Source of the DNA: Martinezella miluonensis
GTDB taxonomy: Bacteria > Pseudomonadota > Alphaproteobacteria > Rhizobiales > Rhizobiaceae
Assembly: GCF_900094545.1 (NCBI RefSeq)
Contig: NZ_FMAH01000001.1
Coordinates: 404,186 to 468,185, forward strand
Reading direction: 5' to 3'
DNA: 64,000 bases
The notes under the pieces are model-generated. The model made no database searches, was not told where the DNA came from, and was given only the letters and a program-made list of their open reading frames with translations. A program made the translations under genes and the position numbers. Shown one piece after another: positions 8,747 through 16,710 of the stretch (positions are counted from its first letter, which is position 1; every line of letters begins with the position of its first letter).

Positions 8747-9850
8747 TCACGTCCTGGCGAATGACTGGTAGATGCGCCCAAGCGCGGGTCGGAACATGTA
8801 TTCCAGCGCCCCGGCAAACAGGATCACAAGGCCCTGGATCACCACGATCATATCGCGAGTGATGTTCGGCATATCGAAGGAGAGCGCATCACCACCCTGA
8901 TAAAGGATGCCAAACAGGATCGCCGCCAGGATGATGCCGAAGGGATGATTGCGGCCCATCAGCGACACGGCGATGCCGACGAAACCTGCGCCAAGCACGA
9001 ATTCGACCTGCAGGCGCGCGGAGGCGCCCATGACCGGATTGAGCGACATCATGCCTGCGAGACCGCCTGAGATCAGCATGGCGATGACGACCGTGCGGGC
9101 ATAGGGAATGCCGGCATAGACTGCAGCCGTCGGGCTGAGGCCGAGGGTGCGCATTTCATAGCCGAGCTTGGTGCGCCAGACGAGCACCCAAACGAGGAAG
9201 CACATGACCAGCGCGATCAGGAAAGACACGTTGAGCGGCGCCGCACCTATGGTCGAGCCGAAAATGCTCATCAGCCAATCGAGCTTGGGCAGCTGACCAC
9301 CCGCCAGGAAGGTGCGGGTTTCAGGCGCCATCTTGCCCGGCACGATCAGCACATGCACCAGCAGGAAGTTCATCATCGCCGATGCGATGAAGTTGAACAT
9401 GATTGTGGTGATGACGACGTGGCTGCCGCGCTTGGCCTGCAGCCATGCCGGGATGAGGGCCCAGAGCGCACCGAAAATCGCAGCTCCTATGACCGCGAAG
9501 GGCATCGTCACGTACCAGGGCACGTATCTGTCCAGCGCCAGCGCCACCAACGCACAGCCCAGACCGCCGACATAGGCCTGACCTTCCGAGCCGATGTTGA
9601 ACAGACCGGCATGGATGGCGACGGCGACCGAAAGGCCGGTGAAGATGAAGCTCGTGGCATAATAGAGGGTAAAGCCGATGCCCTCGCCGCTGCCGAGAGC
9701 GCCCTGCAGCAGCAGGACGAGCGCATCGAGCGGGCTTTCGCCGATGAACCAGACGACGAGGCCGGAGATCAGGAAGGCAACGATCAGATTGAGGATGGGG
9801 ATCAGACCGTAGTTGATCCAATTGGGGAGCGGTACGGAAGCCGTGCTCAT
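8747..9850 (-). CDS. nucleoside ABC transporter permease (first of pair)
   Basis: A 367-residue membrane protein with about eight to ten hydrophobic segments, related to the YufP/NupP and RnsC type of permease. The conserved block FNIGSEGQAYVGGLG, here after an AGL segment, is near residue 95. The ATG at 9850 has GAGG six bases upstream and leaves a 7-base gap to the ATPase gene; a second ATG at 9868 would overlap the ATPase. It pairs with the following permease and with the ATPase and BMP-family binding protein encoded just upstream. Confidence 0.88.
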   Translation of the reverse strand: MSTASVPLPNWINYGLIPILNLIVAFLISGLVVWFIGESPLDALVLLLQGALGSGEGIGFTLYYATSFIFTGLSVAVAIHAGLFNIGSEGQAYVGGLGCALVALALDRYVPWYVTMPFAVIGAAIFGALWALIPAWLQAKRGSHVVITTIMFNFIASAMMNFLLVHVLIVPGKMAPETRTFLAGGQLPKLDWLMSIFGSTIGAAPLNVSFLIALVMCFLVWVLVWRTKLGYEMRTLGLSPTAAVYAGIPYARTVVIAMLISGGLAGMMSLNPVMGASARLQVEFVLGAGFVGIAVSLMGRNHPFGIILAAILFGILYQGGDALSFDMPNITRDMIVVIQGLVILFAGALEYMFRPALGRIYQSFART

Positions 9851-9857
9851 AAACGCC

Positions 9858-11369
9858 TCACGCGGCAATGCCGGCCATCATCAGGCCGAGTGTTTGTTCA
9901 CCGGCCTCAGCCGACTTTTCACCGACGATGTGGCCGGCGAACATGACGAGGATACGATCCGAAAGCGCACGAATCTCATCCAGCTCCACCGACACCAGCA
10001 GGATGGCCTTGCCGGCGTCGCGCATCTCGATGATGCGGCGATGGATGAATTCGATGGCACCGATATCGACGCCGCGCGTCGGCTGACCGATCAGCAGAGC
10101 CTGCGGATCACGCTCGATTTCGCGGGCGACGACGATCTTCTGCTGGTTGCCGCCGGAGAAATTGGCTGTTTTCAACCGCGCATTCGGCGGGCGGATATCG
10201 TATTTCTCGATCTTCTCGATGGCATCCTTGCGCATGGCATCGAGATCGAGCATGCCGCCGCGCCCGTATTTGCGGTCGCGGTGATAGCCGAGCATGGAAT
10301 TCTCATATTCCTCGAACTTGAGGACGAGGCCCATATGGTGGCGATCTTCCGGAATGTGGGCAAGGCCGAGTTCGCGGAGCGCCGCCGGATCGGCATTGCC
10401 GATCGGCTTGCCATGCAGAAGGATTTCGCCGGACGCCGGCTTGCGGATGCCGGCGATGGCCTCAAGCAGCTCGGACTGGCCGTTGCCGGCAACGCCGGCA
10501 ATGCCGACGATTTCGCCGGCGCGGACATCGAAGGAGACGTTGTCGACCATGGTAACGCCACGGCCGTCCTTGACGGTGAGGTTGCGCACCGAGAGCAGGA
10601 CTTCGCCCGGATTGGGAGCGCCCTTTTCCACGCGCAGCAGCACGCGGCGGCCGACCATCAGTTCAGCCAGTTCCTCGACAGTGGTTTCCGCCGTCTTGCG
10701 GGTGGCAACCATCTCGCCGCGGCGCATGACCGATACCGTATCGGTGATCGCCATGATTTCGCGCAGCTTATGGGTGATGAGGATGATCGTCTTGCCCTGG
10801 TCGCGCAGCACGCGGAGAATGCGGAAGAGATTGTCGGCTTCGGCCGGCGTCAGAACGCCGGTGGGCTCGTCGAGAATGAGGATCTCGGCGCCGCGATACA
10901 TCGCCTTCAGAATTTCGACGCGCTGCTGCTGACCGACGGGAAGCTCTTCGATCAACGCGTCCGGATCGACTTCCAAGCCGTAATCCTTCTCCAACCGAGT
11001 GAGCTCGGCGCGCGTGGCAGTAACGCCCTTGGCGAGAAGCGCGCCGCCTTCGGCGCCCAGCATCACATTTTCAAGGACGGTGAAATTGTCGACCAGCATG
11101 AAGTGCTGGTGCACCATGCCGATACCGGCTGATATCGCCGTCTGGCTGTCACGGATGGCGATGGGGTTGCCATTGATGCGGATCTCGCCGCTGTCGGCAT
11201 GATAGAAGCCGTAAATGATCGACATCAGGGTCGATTTCCCGGCACCGTTTTCGCCGATGATCCCGTGAATCGAGCCTTTGGCGACGGTCAGGTTGATATC
11301 TTTATTGGCGTGGACAGCACCGAACTTCTTGTCGATGCCCACGAGCTCAATGGCAGGGATTTGGCTCAC
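9858..11369 (-). CDS. nucleoside ABC transporter ATP-binding protein (double NBD)
   Basis: A 503-residue fusion of two nucleotide-binding domains, as in sugar and nucleoside importers (RbsA, YufO/NupO, RnsB). The first half has the Walker A GENGAGKSTL (about residue 38), a signature-like VGQQQRVEIL and Walker B ILILDEPT. The second half has a degenerate Walker A (GVAGNGQSELL), the signature FSGGNQQK and a Walker B-like LLIGQPTRGVD, where the usual aspartate-glutamate is replaced, so it is probably a non-hydrolytic site. This asymmetry is usual for the family. It lies between the binding-protein gene and the permeases and energises uptake from the cytoplasmic face. Confidence 0.92.
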   Translation of the reverse strand: MSQIPAIELVGIDKKFGAVHANKDINLTVAKGSIHGIIGENGAGKSTLMSIIYGFYHADSGEIRINGNPIAIRDSQTAISAGIGMVHQHFMLVDNFTVLENVMLGAEGGALLAKGVTATRAELTRLEKDYGLEVDPDALIEELPVGQQQRVEILKAMYRGAEILILDEPTGVLTPAEADNLFRILRVLRDQGKTIILITHKLREIMAITDTVSVMRRGEMVATRKTAETTVEELAELMVGRRVLLRVEKGAPNPGEVLLSVRNLTVKDGRGVTMVDNVSFDVRAGEIVGIAGVAGNGQSELLEAIAGIRKPASGEILLHGKPIGNADPAALRELGLAHIPEDRHHMGLVLKFEEYENSMLGYHRDRKYGRGGMLDLDAMRKDAIEKIEKYDIRPPNARLKTANFSGGNQQKIVVAREIERDPQALLIGQPTRGVDIGAIEFIHRRIIEMRDAGKAILLVSVELDEIRALSDRILVMFAGHIVGEKSAEAGEQTLGLMMAGIAA

Positions 11370-11405
11370 TATGAGAGGCTCCAGAAACCGGATTCCGGAT
11401 AAGAA

Positions 11406-11441
11406 AAGGGCGTATGACGGTTTGCTTCGTCATACGCCCTT
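11406..11441 (-). terminator. intrinsic terminator or attenuator after the BMP binding-protein gene
   Basis: 14-bp perfect arms AAGGGCGTATGACG (11406-11419) and CGTCATACGCCCTT (11428-11441), with an 8-base loop. Read on the minus strand the hairpin is followed by TTTT. It lies inside the operon, between the binding-protein stop and the ATPase start, so it would lower expression of the transporter core and enzymes relative to the binding protein, or stabilise the 3' end of the binding-protein message. Confidence 0.8.
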
Positions 11442-11450
11442 GTTTCATTA

Positions 11451-12446
11451 TCAGCTCTTCGGGCAGGCGTTGTCGGCCGTATAGTCGTGGACCTTGACGG
11501 TGCCAGCGACGATATCAGCCTTTGCCTTGTCGACCGCAGCCTTGATTTCCGGTGTCACGAGCGGCTTGTTGTTGTCATCCATGGCGACGCCGACGCCCTC
11601 TTCCTTCAGGCCGAGTTCCTGGGTGCCGGGCGTGAACTTGCCGTTCTTGGCATCGGTGAAGGCATTGTAGACGGCGAGGTCGACGCGCTTGACGACCGAG
11701 GTCAGAACGGAACCCGGATGCAGGTAGTTCTGGTTACTATCGACGCCGATCGACAGCTTCTTGTTGTCGGCAGCCGTCTGCAGCACGCCGAGACCGGTAG
11801 CACCGGCAGCCGCGTAAACGACGTCGGCACCCTGGTCGATCTGGTTCTTGGTGAGCTCGCCGCCGCGAACCGGGTCGTTCCAGGCAGCGCCGGTCGTGCC
11901 GGTCATGTTCTGGAGGACTTCGATCTTCGGATTGGCGGCGCGCGCACCCAGCTCGTAGCCACACTCGAACTTGCGGATCAGCGGGATGTCCATGCCGCCG
12001 ACGAAGCCGACCTTGCCGGTCTTCGATGCGAGGGCAGCCATGACGCCGGCGAGATAGGAGCCTTCATTTTCCTTGAACTTGACGGAGCGAACGTTCGGCA
12101 GATCGAGGCTGTCGTCGATCAGCACGAATTCGGTCTTCGGATATTCAGCGGCAACCTTCTGGAGAGCCGAGGTCCAGGCGAACGAGACGGCGATGACCGG
12201 ATTGAAGCCCTTGCTGGCGAAGTTGCGCAGCGCCTGCTCGCCCTGGGTGTCGCCCGTCGGCTCGAAGTCGCGGTAAGCGACGCCGGTTTCCTTCTTGAAC
12301 TTTTCAGCGCCGTTATAGGCTGCTTCATTGAAGGACTTGTCGAACTTGCCACCGGTTCCGTAAACGATTGCCGGCTTGATGTCGGCCGCAAGCGCCGTCG
12401 CCGACATGGCAGCCAAGGCAAAAAGGGTCAGAAGGGATTTTTTCAT
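11451..12446 (-). CDS. BMP family nucleoside-binding periplasmic protein
   Basis: A 331-residue basic membrane protein (BMP/PnrA) family substrate-binding protein. The signal peptide (MKKSLLTLFALAAMSATALA, cleaved before AD) lacks a lipobox cysteine, so it should be a free periplasmic protein. The mature part starts with IKPAIVYGTGGKFDKSFNEAA, a typical BMP family block; relatives such as PnrA and BmpA bind purine nucleosides. It is the first gene of the nine-gene minus-strand operon and is separated from the ATPase gene by a terminator-like hairpin, consistent with binding protein being made in excess. Confidence 0.9.
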   Translation of the reverse strand: MKKSLLTLFALAAMSATALAADIKPAIVYGTGGKFDKSFNEAAYNGAEKFKKETGVAYRDFEPTGDTQGEQALRNFASKGFNPVIAVSFAWTSALQKVAAEYPKTEFVLIDDSLDLPNVRSVKFKENEGSYLAGVMAALASKTGKVGFVGGMDIPLIRKFECGYELGARAANPKIEVLQNMTGTTGAAWNDPVRGGELTKNQIDQGADVVYAAAGATGLGVLQTAADNKKLSIGVDSNQNYLHPGSVLTSVVKRVDLAVYNAFTDAKNGKFTPGTQELGLKEEGVGVAMDDNNKPLVTPEIKAAVDKAKADIVAGTVKVHDYTADNACPKS

Positions 12447-12818
12447 GTGTCGCAGCCCTGTTGTTGCTATCTTGTTGGGTCCTCCCGCAAGCCCGTTGAC
12501 CGGGCATGTCTGCGGAACCGCTGACCTCCCCCGAGGCCAAGCTGGCGTGCATCCTTGCATGGCTGCACGAAAAATTCACGAGAAATTTTTCAGTTGGTAA
12601 AGATTTGTGGGAACTGGTGAAAACCTGCTCAAATGACCCATTTTTTAAACAATTTCGGCCTCAAATTGCAATTTAATCGGCCAATTGGACGGTCATTCGA
12701 TAGTCTGCAACCGGTGATCAGACCCCTGGTATCGCTCCTGCAAACCCATCGCCATGCAGCTTTATGGGGGGCAGAATTCCCCGAATGACGCAGGACAAAA
12801 GGGCTGGTCACAGACCTG
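12447..12818 (-). promoter_or_regulatory. AT-rich upstream region of the nucleoside operon
   Basis: 372 bases without a convincing gene. The part next to the binding-protein start holds an inverted repeat, GAAAAATT (12569-12576) and AATTTTTC (12584-12591), inside an unusually AT-rich stretch (about 12565-12680). This is where the operon promoter and a nucleoside-responsive operator would be expected. I could not fix exact -35 and -10 boxes. Confidence 0.4.
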
Positions 12819-13136
12819 TCAGGCGCCTAGCCGACCTGCAAGCTGAGGCCGCTTGTAGGCAATCATCCACAGCAGCAGCGAGATGATCAGGAACACGGCA
12901 AAGGCCGGCTGAAACAGCAGCCACTGCATTGCCATGTCATAAAAGCGCGGATGAACATAATAGGAGATCGCCGAGCGAACCGTCGCCAGCGATGACGGGC
13001 TGACATCATTCCAGGCATCGCCCATCGGGGTCAGCACCACAGCCGAAGCAGCGACGGACTGGATGGAATCGATGGTTCCGGCAATGACCGCAACCACCAG
13101 CGCAACGAGGCTGGCAAAACGCAACAGGAAACGCAT
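12819..13136 (-). CDS. small two-helix membrane protein of unknown function
   Basis: A 105-residue protein with an N-terminal hydrophobic segment (about residues 5-22, LRFASLVALVVAVIAG), a roughly 50-residue hydrophilic middle that contains SVAASAVVLTPMGDAWND, and a second transmembrane helix at about residues 73-92 (FAVFLIISLLLWMIAY), ending in a short basic tail. The predicted layout is two membrane passes with the central part outside. I do not recognise a named family; it looks like the small conserved rhizobial membrane proteins of unknown role. It is monocistronic and its neighbours give no functional clue. Confidence 0.65.
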   Translation of the reverse strand: MRFLLRFASLVALVVAVIAGTIDSIQSVAASAVVLTPMGDAWNDVSPSSLATVRSAISYYVHPRFYDMAMQWLLFQPAFAVFLIISLLLWMIAYKRPQLAGRLGA

Positions 13137-13292
13137 GACTCCCTCCGCATACTCATTACAGCCGGCCCAAAAGAGCCGATCCGTCTAACGCCGCCTCATC
13201 CATACCCTTAGATATGTTGGGCGCGAAATAAGCGCAATGGGGATGAGAAACAGAGTTTTTTGTCCAGAAGTCAAAAAACTGTCAGATTCGGG

Positions 13293-13320
13293 TTGATCCT
13301 AGAAAATTCATCGGTATATA
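13293..13320 (+). promoter_or_regulatory. predicted promoter of tRNA-Ser
   Basis: TTGATC (13293-13298), a 16-base spacer and TATATA (13315-13320) resemble a housekeeping promoter, ending 48 bases before the tRNA. Confidence 0.5.
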
Positions 13321-13368
13321 TCGCGCCGTTCCCACAATAGCTCCTTTATCGGACGCGAAAGTGCAGAT

Positions 13369-13458
13369 GGACAGGTGGCCGAGTGGTTTAAGGCGCACGC
13401 CTGGAACGCGTGTGTGCGTGAAAGCGTACCGTGGGTTCGAATCCCACCTTGTCCGCCA
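13369..13458 (+). tRNA. tRNA-Ser (anticodon GGA)
   Basis: A 90-nt tRNA including an encoded CCA. The acceptor arms GGACAGG and CTTGTCC pair with one G-T, the anticodon stem CACGC/GCGTG encloses the loop CTGGAAC (anticodon GGA), a long variable arm typical of class II tRNAs follows, and the T-arm loop is TTCGAAT. It reads UCC and UCU codons. Confidence 0.97.
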
Positions 13459-13650
13459 TTTATGCCCTGCCCCGATCACTGCTCTCTTCGAATTCCAATA
13501 GCTATGGGCTGTCCCCTCGCTCATTTGCGAGGAAATACCTGCGCACGACCTGAAGCTGTCAAAGACCCGGCCGACGAAGCCGGCCAGGCCTGGAACTAAG
13601 CGCTTCAATAAACTCCAATCCGACGGCAGATCAGATCTTCACGGCCAGCA

Positions 13651-14547
13651 TCACGACGAGGAAACCCGAAGCTCGGCGAGATCGTCGAGCAGCTTCGGGC
13701 CGGTCGGTTCCCAGCCAAGCTTCTGGCGCGTCTTGGCGCTGGAGGCCGGCATGTCGCGCGTGGCGAACATGGAGAGCCAACCGAAGTATTCCTGAGCCTC
13801 TTCCTTGCCGACGGATTTAACCGGCAGGTTCAGGCGGCGGCCGATGACTTCGGCGATATCGCGCATCGGCACGCCTTCCTCGGCAATCGCATGATATCTG
13901 GCATTCGGCTCGGCGCGTTCGACGACAAGGCGATAAAGACGTGCGACATCGGAAAAATGCGCAGCCGGCCAGCGATTGAGCCCATCGCCGATATAGGCGC
14001 AAACGCCCTTTTGCCTGAATATCTCGATCAAGGGGGTGATAAGCCCCTGGCTGACCGGATCATGCACCTGCGGCAGCCGCACGACCGAGACGTTGACGCC
14101 GATCTCACTGGCCAGGATCGCCGCCTCCTCGGAGGCCGCACGCGGATGCGTGTCGGAGCCGACGATGGGATTGTCTTCCCTGGCGGGCTCGCCTGGAACC
14201 GTGTTGGCGATGGGCGTGCCTGATGTGACGACCAGCGGGCGGGCCGAGCCGGCGAGAGCCGAGGCGAGCGTTGCGATGACGCGGCGATCGTCCTCGCAAT
14301 TTTCAACGAATCGCGAGAAGTCGTGGTTGAAGGCAAGATGAATGACGCCGTCGGATTGGGAGGCGCCGCTTTTCAGGATTCCGATATCTTCGATCGTTCC
14401 ACGAAGGACCTCGGCGCCAGCGGCGGCAAGCGCCACCGCCTTCTCCTTCGAGCGGCAAAGGCCGAGCACCTGATGGCCGGCCGCGATCAATTCCCTCACG
14501 ACATTCGAGCCGATGTTTCCGGTCGCGCCAGTCACAAAAATACGCAT
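13651..14547 (-). CDS. NAD(P)-binding epimerase/dehydratase-like oxidoreductase
   Basis: A 298-residue extended/atypical SDR of the NAD-dependent epimerase family. The Rossmann motif VTGATGNIGSNVV follows directly after the start. Middle blocks (GVIHLAFNHDF, PLVVTSGT) match the pattern of sugar-nucleotide epimerase-like proteins. The C-terminal third contains YHAIAEEGVPMRDIAEVIG. The ATG at 14547 gives the canonical MRIFVTGATG start; an ATG at 14553 is also close to the AAGGAG site. It is divergent from an MmyB-type regulator gene, with two direct repeats in the shared gap, so that regulator probably controls it. The substrate cannot be told. Confidence 0.82.
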   Translation of the reverse strand: MRIFVTGATGNIGSNVVRELIAAGHQVLGLCRSKEKAVALAAAGAEVLRGTIEDIGILKSGASQSDGVIHLAFNHDFSRFVENCEDDRRVIATLASALAGSARPLVVTSGTPIANTVPGEPAREDNPIVGSDTHPRAASEEAAILASEIGVNVSVVRLPQVHDPVSQGLITPLIEIFRQKGVCAYIGDGLNRWPAAHFSDVARLYRLVVERAEPNARYHAIAEEGVPMRDIAEVIGRRLNLPVKSVGKEEAQEYFGWLSMFATRDMPASSAKTRQKLGWEPTGPKLLDDLAELRVSSS

Positions 14548-14593
14548 AGGCATAGTCTCCTTATTTCGTCGGAGACAAATCTGTGCCCATCGG

Positions 14594-14628
14594 TTATTCT
14601 GGTAAAGTAGTGACCTTATCCTAGTAAA
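14594..14628. promoter_or_regulatory. direct repeats in the divergent epimerase/regulator promoter
   Basis: TTATTCTGGTAAA (14594-14606) and TTATCCTAGTAAA (14616-14628) differ at two positions and are 22 bp apart, about two helical turns. They lie just before the regulator start and are the likely operator for the MmyB-type protein. Confidence 0.5.
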
Positions 14629-14640
14629 AGAACTAACAGG

Positions 14641-15513
14641 ATGACCGATCTTCTCGAAACGGAGAACTTGCTCGGGACCTATCTGAGGGACCGGCGTGCC
14701 AAACTCGACCCATCCGTCCTCGGCTTTGCCTCGGAACGGCGCCGGACGCCCGGACTGCGACGCGAGGAAGTGGCGCAGCGCGCCAATATCAGCCCGACAT
14801 GGTACACATGGCTGGAACAGGGGCGCGGCGGCGCACCCTCCGCCGACGTGCTCGACCGGATCGCGCGCGCACTCATGCTGACGGAGGTGGAACGCGAACA
14901 TCTATTCCTGCTCGGCCTCGGCCGCCCGCCCGAAGCCCGCTACCGCAGGAATGATGGCGTGACGCCGCGGCTGCAGCGCGTGCTCGATGCCCTGGAGCCT
15001 TGCCCTGCCCTCATCAGGACCGCCACCTGGGACGTCATCGCGTGGAACCGGGCGGCCCCCGTGATGCTGACAGACTACGGATCGCTGCCGCCGGAAGAGC
15101 GCAATATCCTGCGCTACATCTTCCTCGATCCGCGCGCCCGCGCCATGCAATATGACTGGGAAAGCGTGGCTCGTTTCGCCTTGGGTGCATTCCGTGTCGA
15201 CGCGGCCCGCGCTGGCGCGGCAACCGAAGTAGAGCCTTTCGTGGCGGAACTTTGCCGCGTCAGCCCAGAATTCAGGGCCATGTGGCGCGATAACGACGTT
15301 CCCGGCACCCATACTGAAGCCATCAAGCATATACGCCATCCGGTTCTCGGCCCGCTCGCATTCGAATATTCGGCTTTTTCGGTCGACGGCCGCACGGATC
15401 TCAGCATGGTCGTCTACAATCCGGCAACATCAGATGATGCCGAGCGGATCAAATCATTGCTCCCGACTTTACCCTCGGATGGCGCCGCTTCCGACGAGCC
15501 CCGCACGCCATGA
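14641..15513 (+). CDS. MmyB-type helix-turn-helix transcriptional regulator
   Basis: A 290-residue regulator with an N-terminal XRE-type helix-turn-helix (about residues 8-80: GLRREEVAQRANISPTWYTW is the recognition region) and a C-terminal MmyB-like ligand-binding PAS-related domain (about 105-280, from LDALEPCPALIRTATWDVIA). This two-domain layout is common in actinobacterial and rhizobial regulators of neighbouring oxidoreductases; MmyB domains are thought to bind fatty-acid-like ligands. It is transcribed away from the epimerase-like gene and the shared gap holds paired repeats, so local control of both genes is likely. Confidence 0.9.
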   Translation: MTDLLETENLLGTYLRDRRAKLDPSVLGFASERRRTPGLRREEVAQRANISPTWYTWLEQGRGGAPSADVLDRIARALMLTEVEREHLFLLGLGRPPEARYRRNDGVTPRLQRVLDALEPCPALIRTATWDVIAWNRAAPVMLTDYGSLPPEERNILRYIFLDPRARAMQYDWESVARFALGAFRVDAARAGAATEVEPFVAELCRVSPEFRAMWRDNDVPGTHTEAIKHIRHPVLGPLAFEYSAFSVDGRTDLSMVVYNPATSDDAERIKSLLPTLPSDGAASDEPRTP

Positions 15514-15520
15514 GAAACCG

Positions 15521-15688
15521 ATGATCGTCGAACCCTTGTCGGACGAAGTTATCAAGGAGAGTGTCGACGAGGTTTTCCTGCGGCTGCTCAGGTGGCGGAC
15601 CTCTTCATATGCGATCAGCGTGACGACGGAAAATTATGCAACGAAGGGCAACGACAACCGCCCCTACATCGTGGCCCGCAAGAGATAG
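15521..15688 (+). CDS. possible small protein, 55 residues
   Basis: An open frame starting at ATG 15521 (MIVEPLSDEVIKESVDEVFL) and ending in a basic tail (PYIVARKR), seven bases after the regulator stop. It has no signal peptide or membrane segment and I recognise no family. Its position suggests co-transcription with the regulator, but a chance frame cannot be excluded. The 250 bases after it, up to the decayed NmrA gene, hold nothing I can name. Confidence 0.3.
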   Translation: MIVEPLSDEVIKESVDEVFLRLLRWRTSSYAISVTTENYATKGNDNRPYIVARKR

Positions 15689-15940
15689 GAGGACAGGCCG
15701 GCGTCGCATCTTGATCATCTTTCGATTGACGCTGGCGATGAGTCCGACCTAAATTCCGCTCGTCGAAAATGGCTGGCTTGGTCTCGGTAGGCCCAAGCCC
15801 ATCTCCACAAACGGAGTGACTCTATTCCACGCCCAGCGTGAGATTCCCCGACAGTCCCGGCGCCTCGAGCGCGTTCTGGGTCTGCCCGGCGGCCATCCGA
15901 CGATGCTCCTTCGGCAGACCGTATTCGAAGGAGCCATTTC

Positions 15941-16681
15941 ATGTTCATCATCGATAAATCCCAGCCGATCCTCGTTTACCTCGCCGGCGGCGTGCAGGGC
16001 GGTGCCGTCGTCCGCGCCGCGCTTCGACACGGCTTCAAGGTCAGGGCGCTTGTCCGTAACCCGAAACGCGTTCCGGCACTGGCGGCGCTCGGCATCGAGC
16101 TTGCGGAAAGCGACCTCCGCGATCCGGCATCGCCCATGCCGTGCTGCAGCTCCCGATCGGCTCGCAAGAGGATATGCGTATCCAAGCCGAGAATGCAGTC
16201 TCGGCGTCCCCCACCTACGGTCTGAAATCCGTTGTCCTGAAACTCGCCAGCGCCAGCCGTCCGGCACCTTGCGAAGAAGCGAGCTTCGTCGCCAACGCGA
16301 TGATCGAGGAGGTGGCCCGCCGGTCGGGCCTGCCGTTCACAATTGTCCGGCCCACCATGTATCTTGACAATCTTCTGAAGCCTTCGGCGCGAACGGAAAT
16401 CGTTCAGCAGCGGGTATTCGCGCCGCCGATTGCCGAATCCCAACGCATTGCATGGACATCGACCGATGACTGCGCCCGCGCGGCAGTAACCCTGCTGGAA
16501 CGCGGCATCGATGCCGGCGATCACCGTATCGCAGGACCGGAAAGCGTAGGCGGTGGCGAGCTCGCGGCGCGGATTGGCGCGGGCCACGGGGCAGCCGGTG
16601 CAGCTTGACATCCGGGCGCAGGACGGCCGGCCCATCGGCCCGGACGAAACGGTTATCGTAAGAATACCGGAAGGAAAATAG
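15941..16681 (+). pseudogene. decayed NmrA-like NAD(P)-binding oxidoreductase
   Basis: An NmrA/NAD(P)-binding family gene whose coding is spread over two frames. It starts with a good AAGGAG site at ATG 15941 (ILVYLAGGVQGGAVVRAALR, a Rossmann start with the glycine motif altered). The frame is lost around 16130, just after ELAESDLRDPAS, apparently with a short deletion. Coding continues in another frame (AVLQLPIGSQEDMRIQAEN to about 16570) and returns to the first frame for the C-terminus (ending VIVRIPEGK, TAG at 16679-16681). A functional product is unlikely. Sequencing error could mimic one frameshift but hardly two plus a deletion. Confidence 0.75.
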
Positions 16682-16710
16682 GAGGACGCAAACACCCTCC
16701 TGAGCCGGCC

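Noticed and set aside
12629..12811. 60-codon minus-strand frame in the nucleoside operon upstream region
   Set aside because: AT-rich promoter-like region, no ribosome site, arginine-rich random-looking translation.
13250..13281. AT-rich hairpin (ACAG...TTTTTTG / CAAAAAACTGT) before tRNA-Ser
   Set aside because: One arm has a two-base bulge, and it matches neither a terminator nor a known site; most likely incidental to the AT-rich upstream region.
13369..13458. tRNA-Ser as attachment site of an integrated island
   Set aside because: No integrase gene and no second copy of the tRNA 3' end could be found in the window.
13282..13608. 108-codon minus-strand frame over the tRNA-Ser gene
   Set aside because: It reads the reverse complement of a certain tRNA; not coding.
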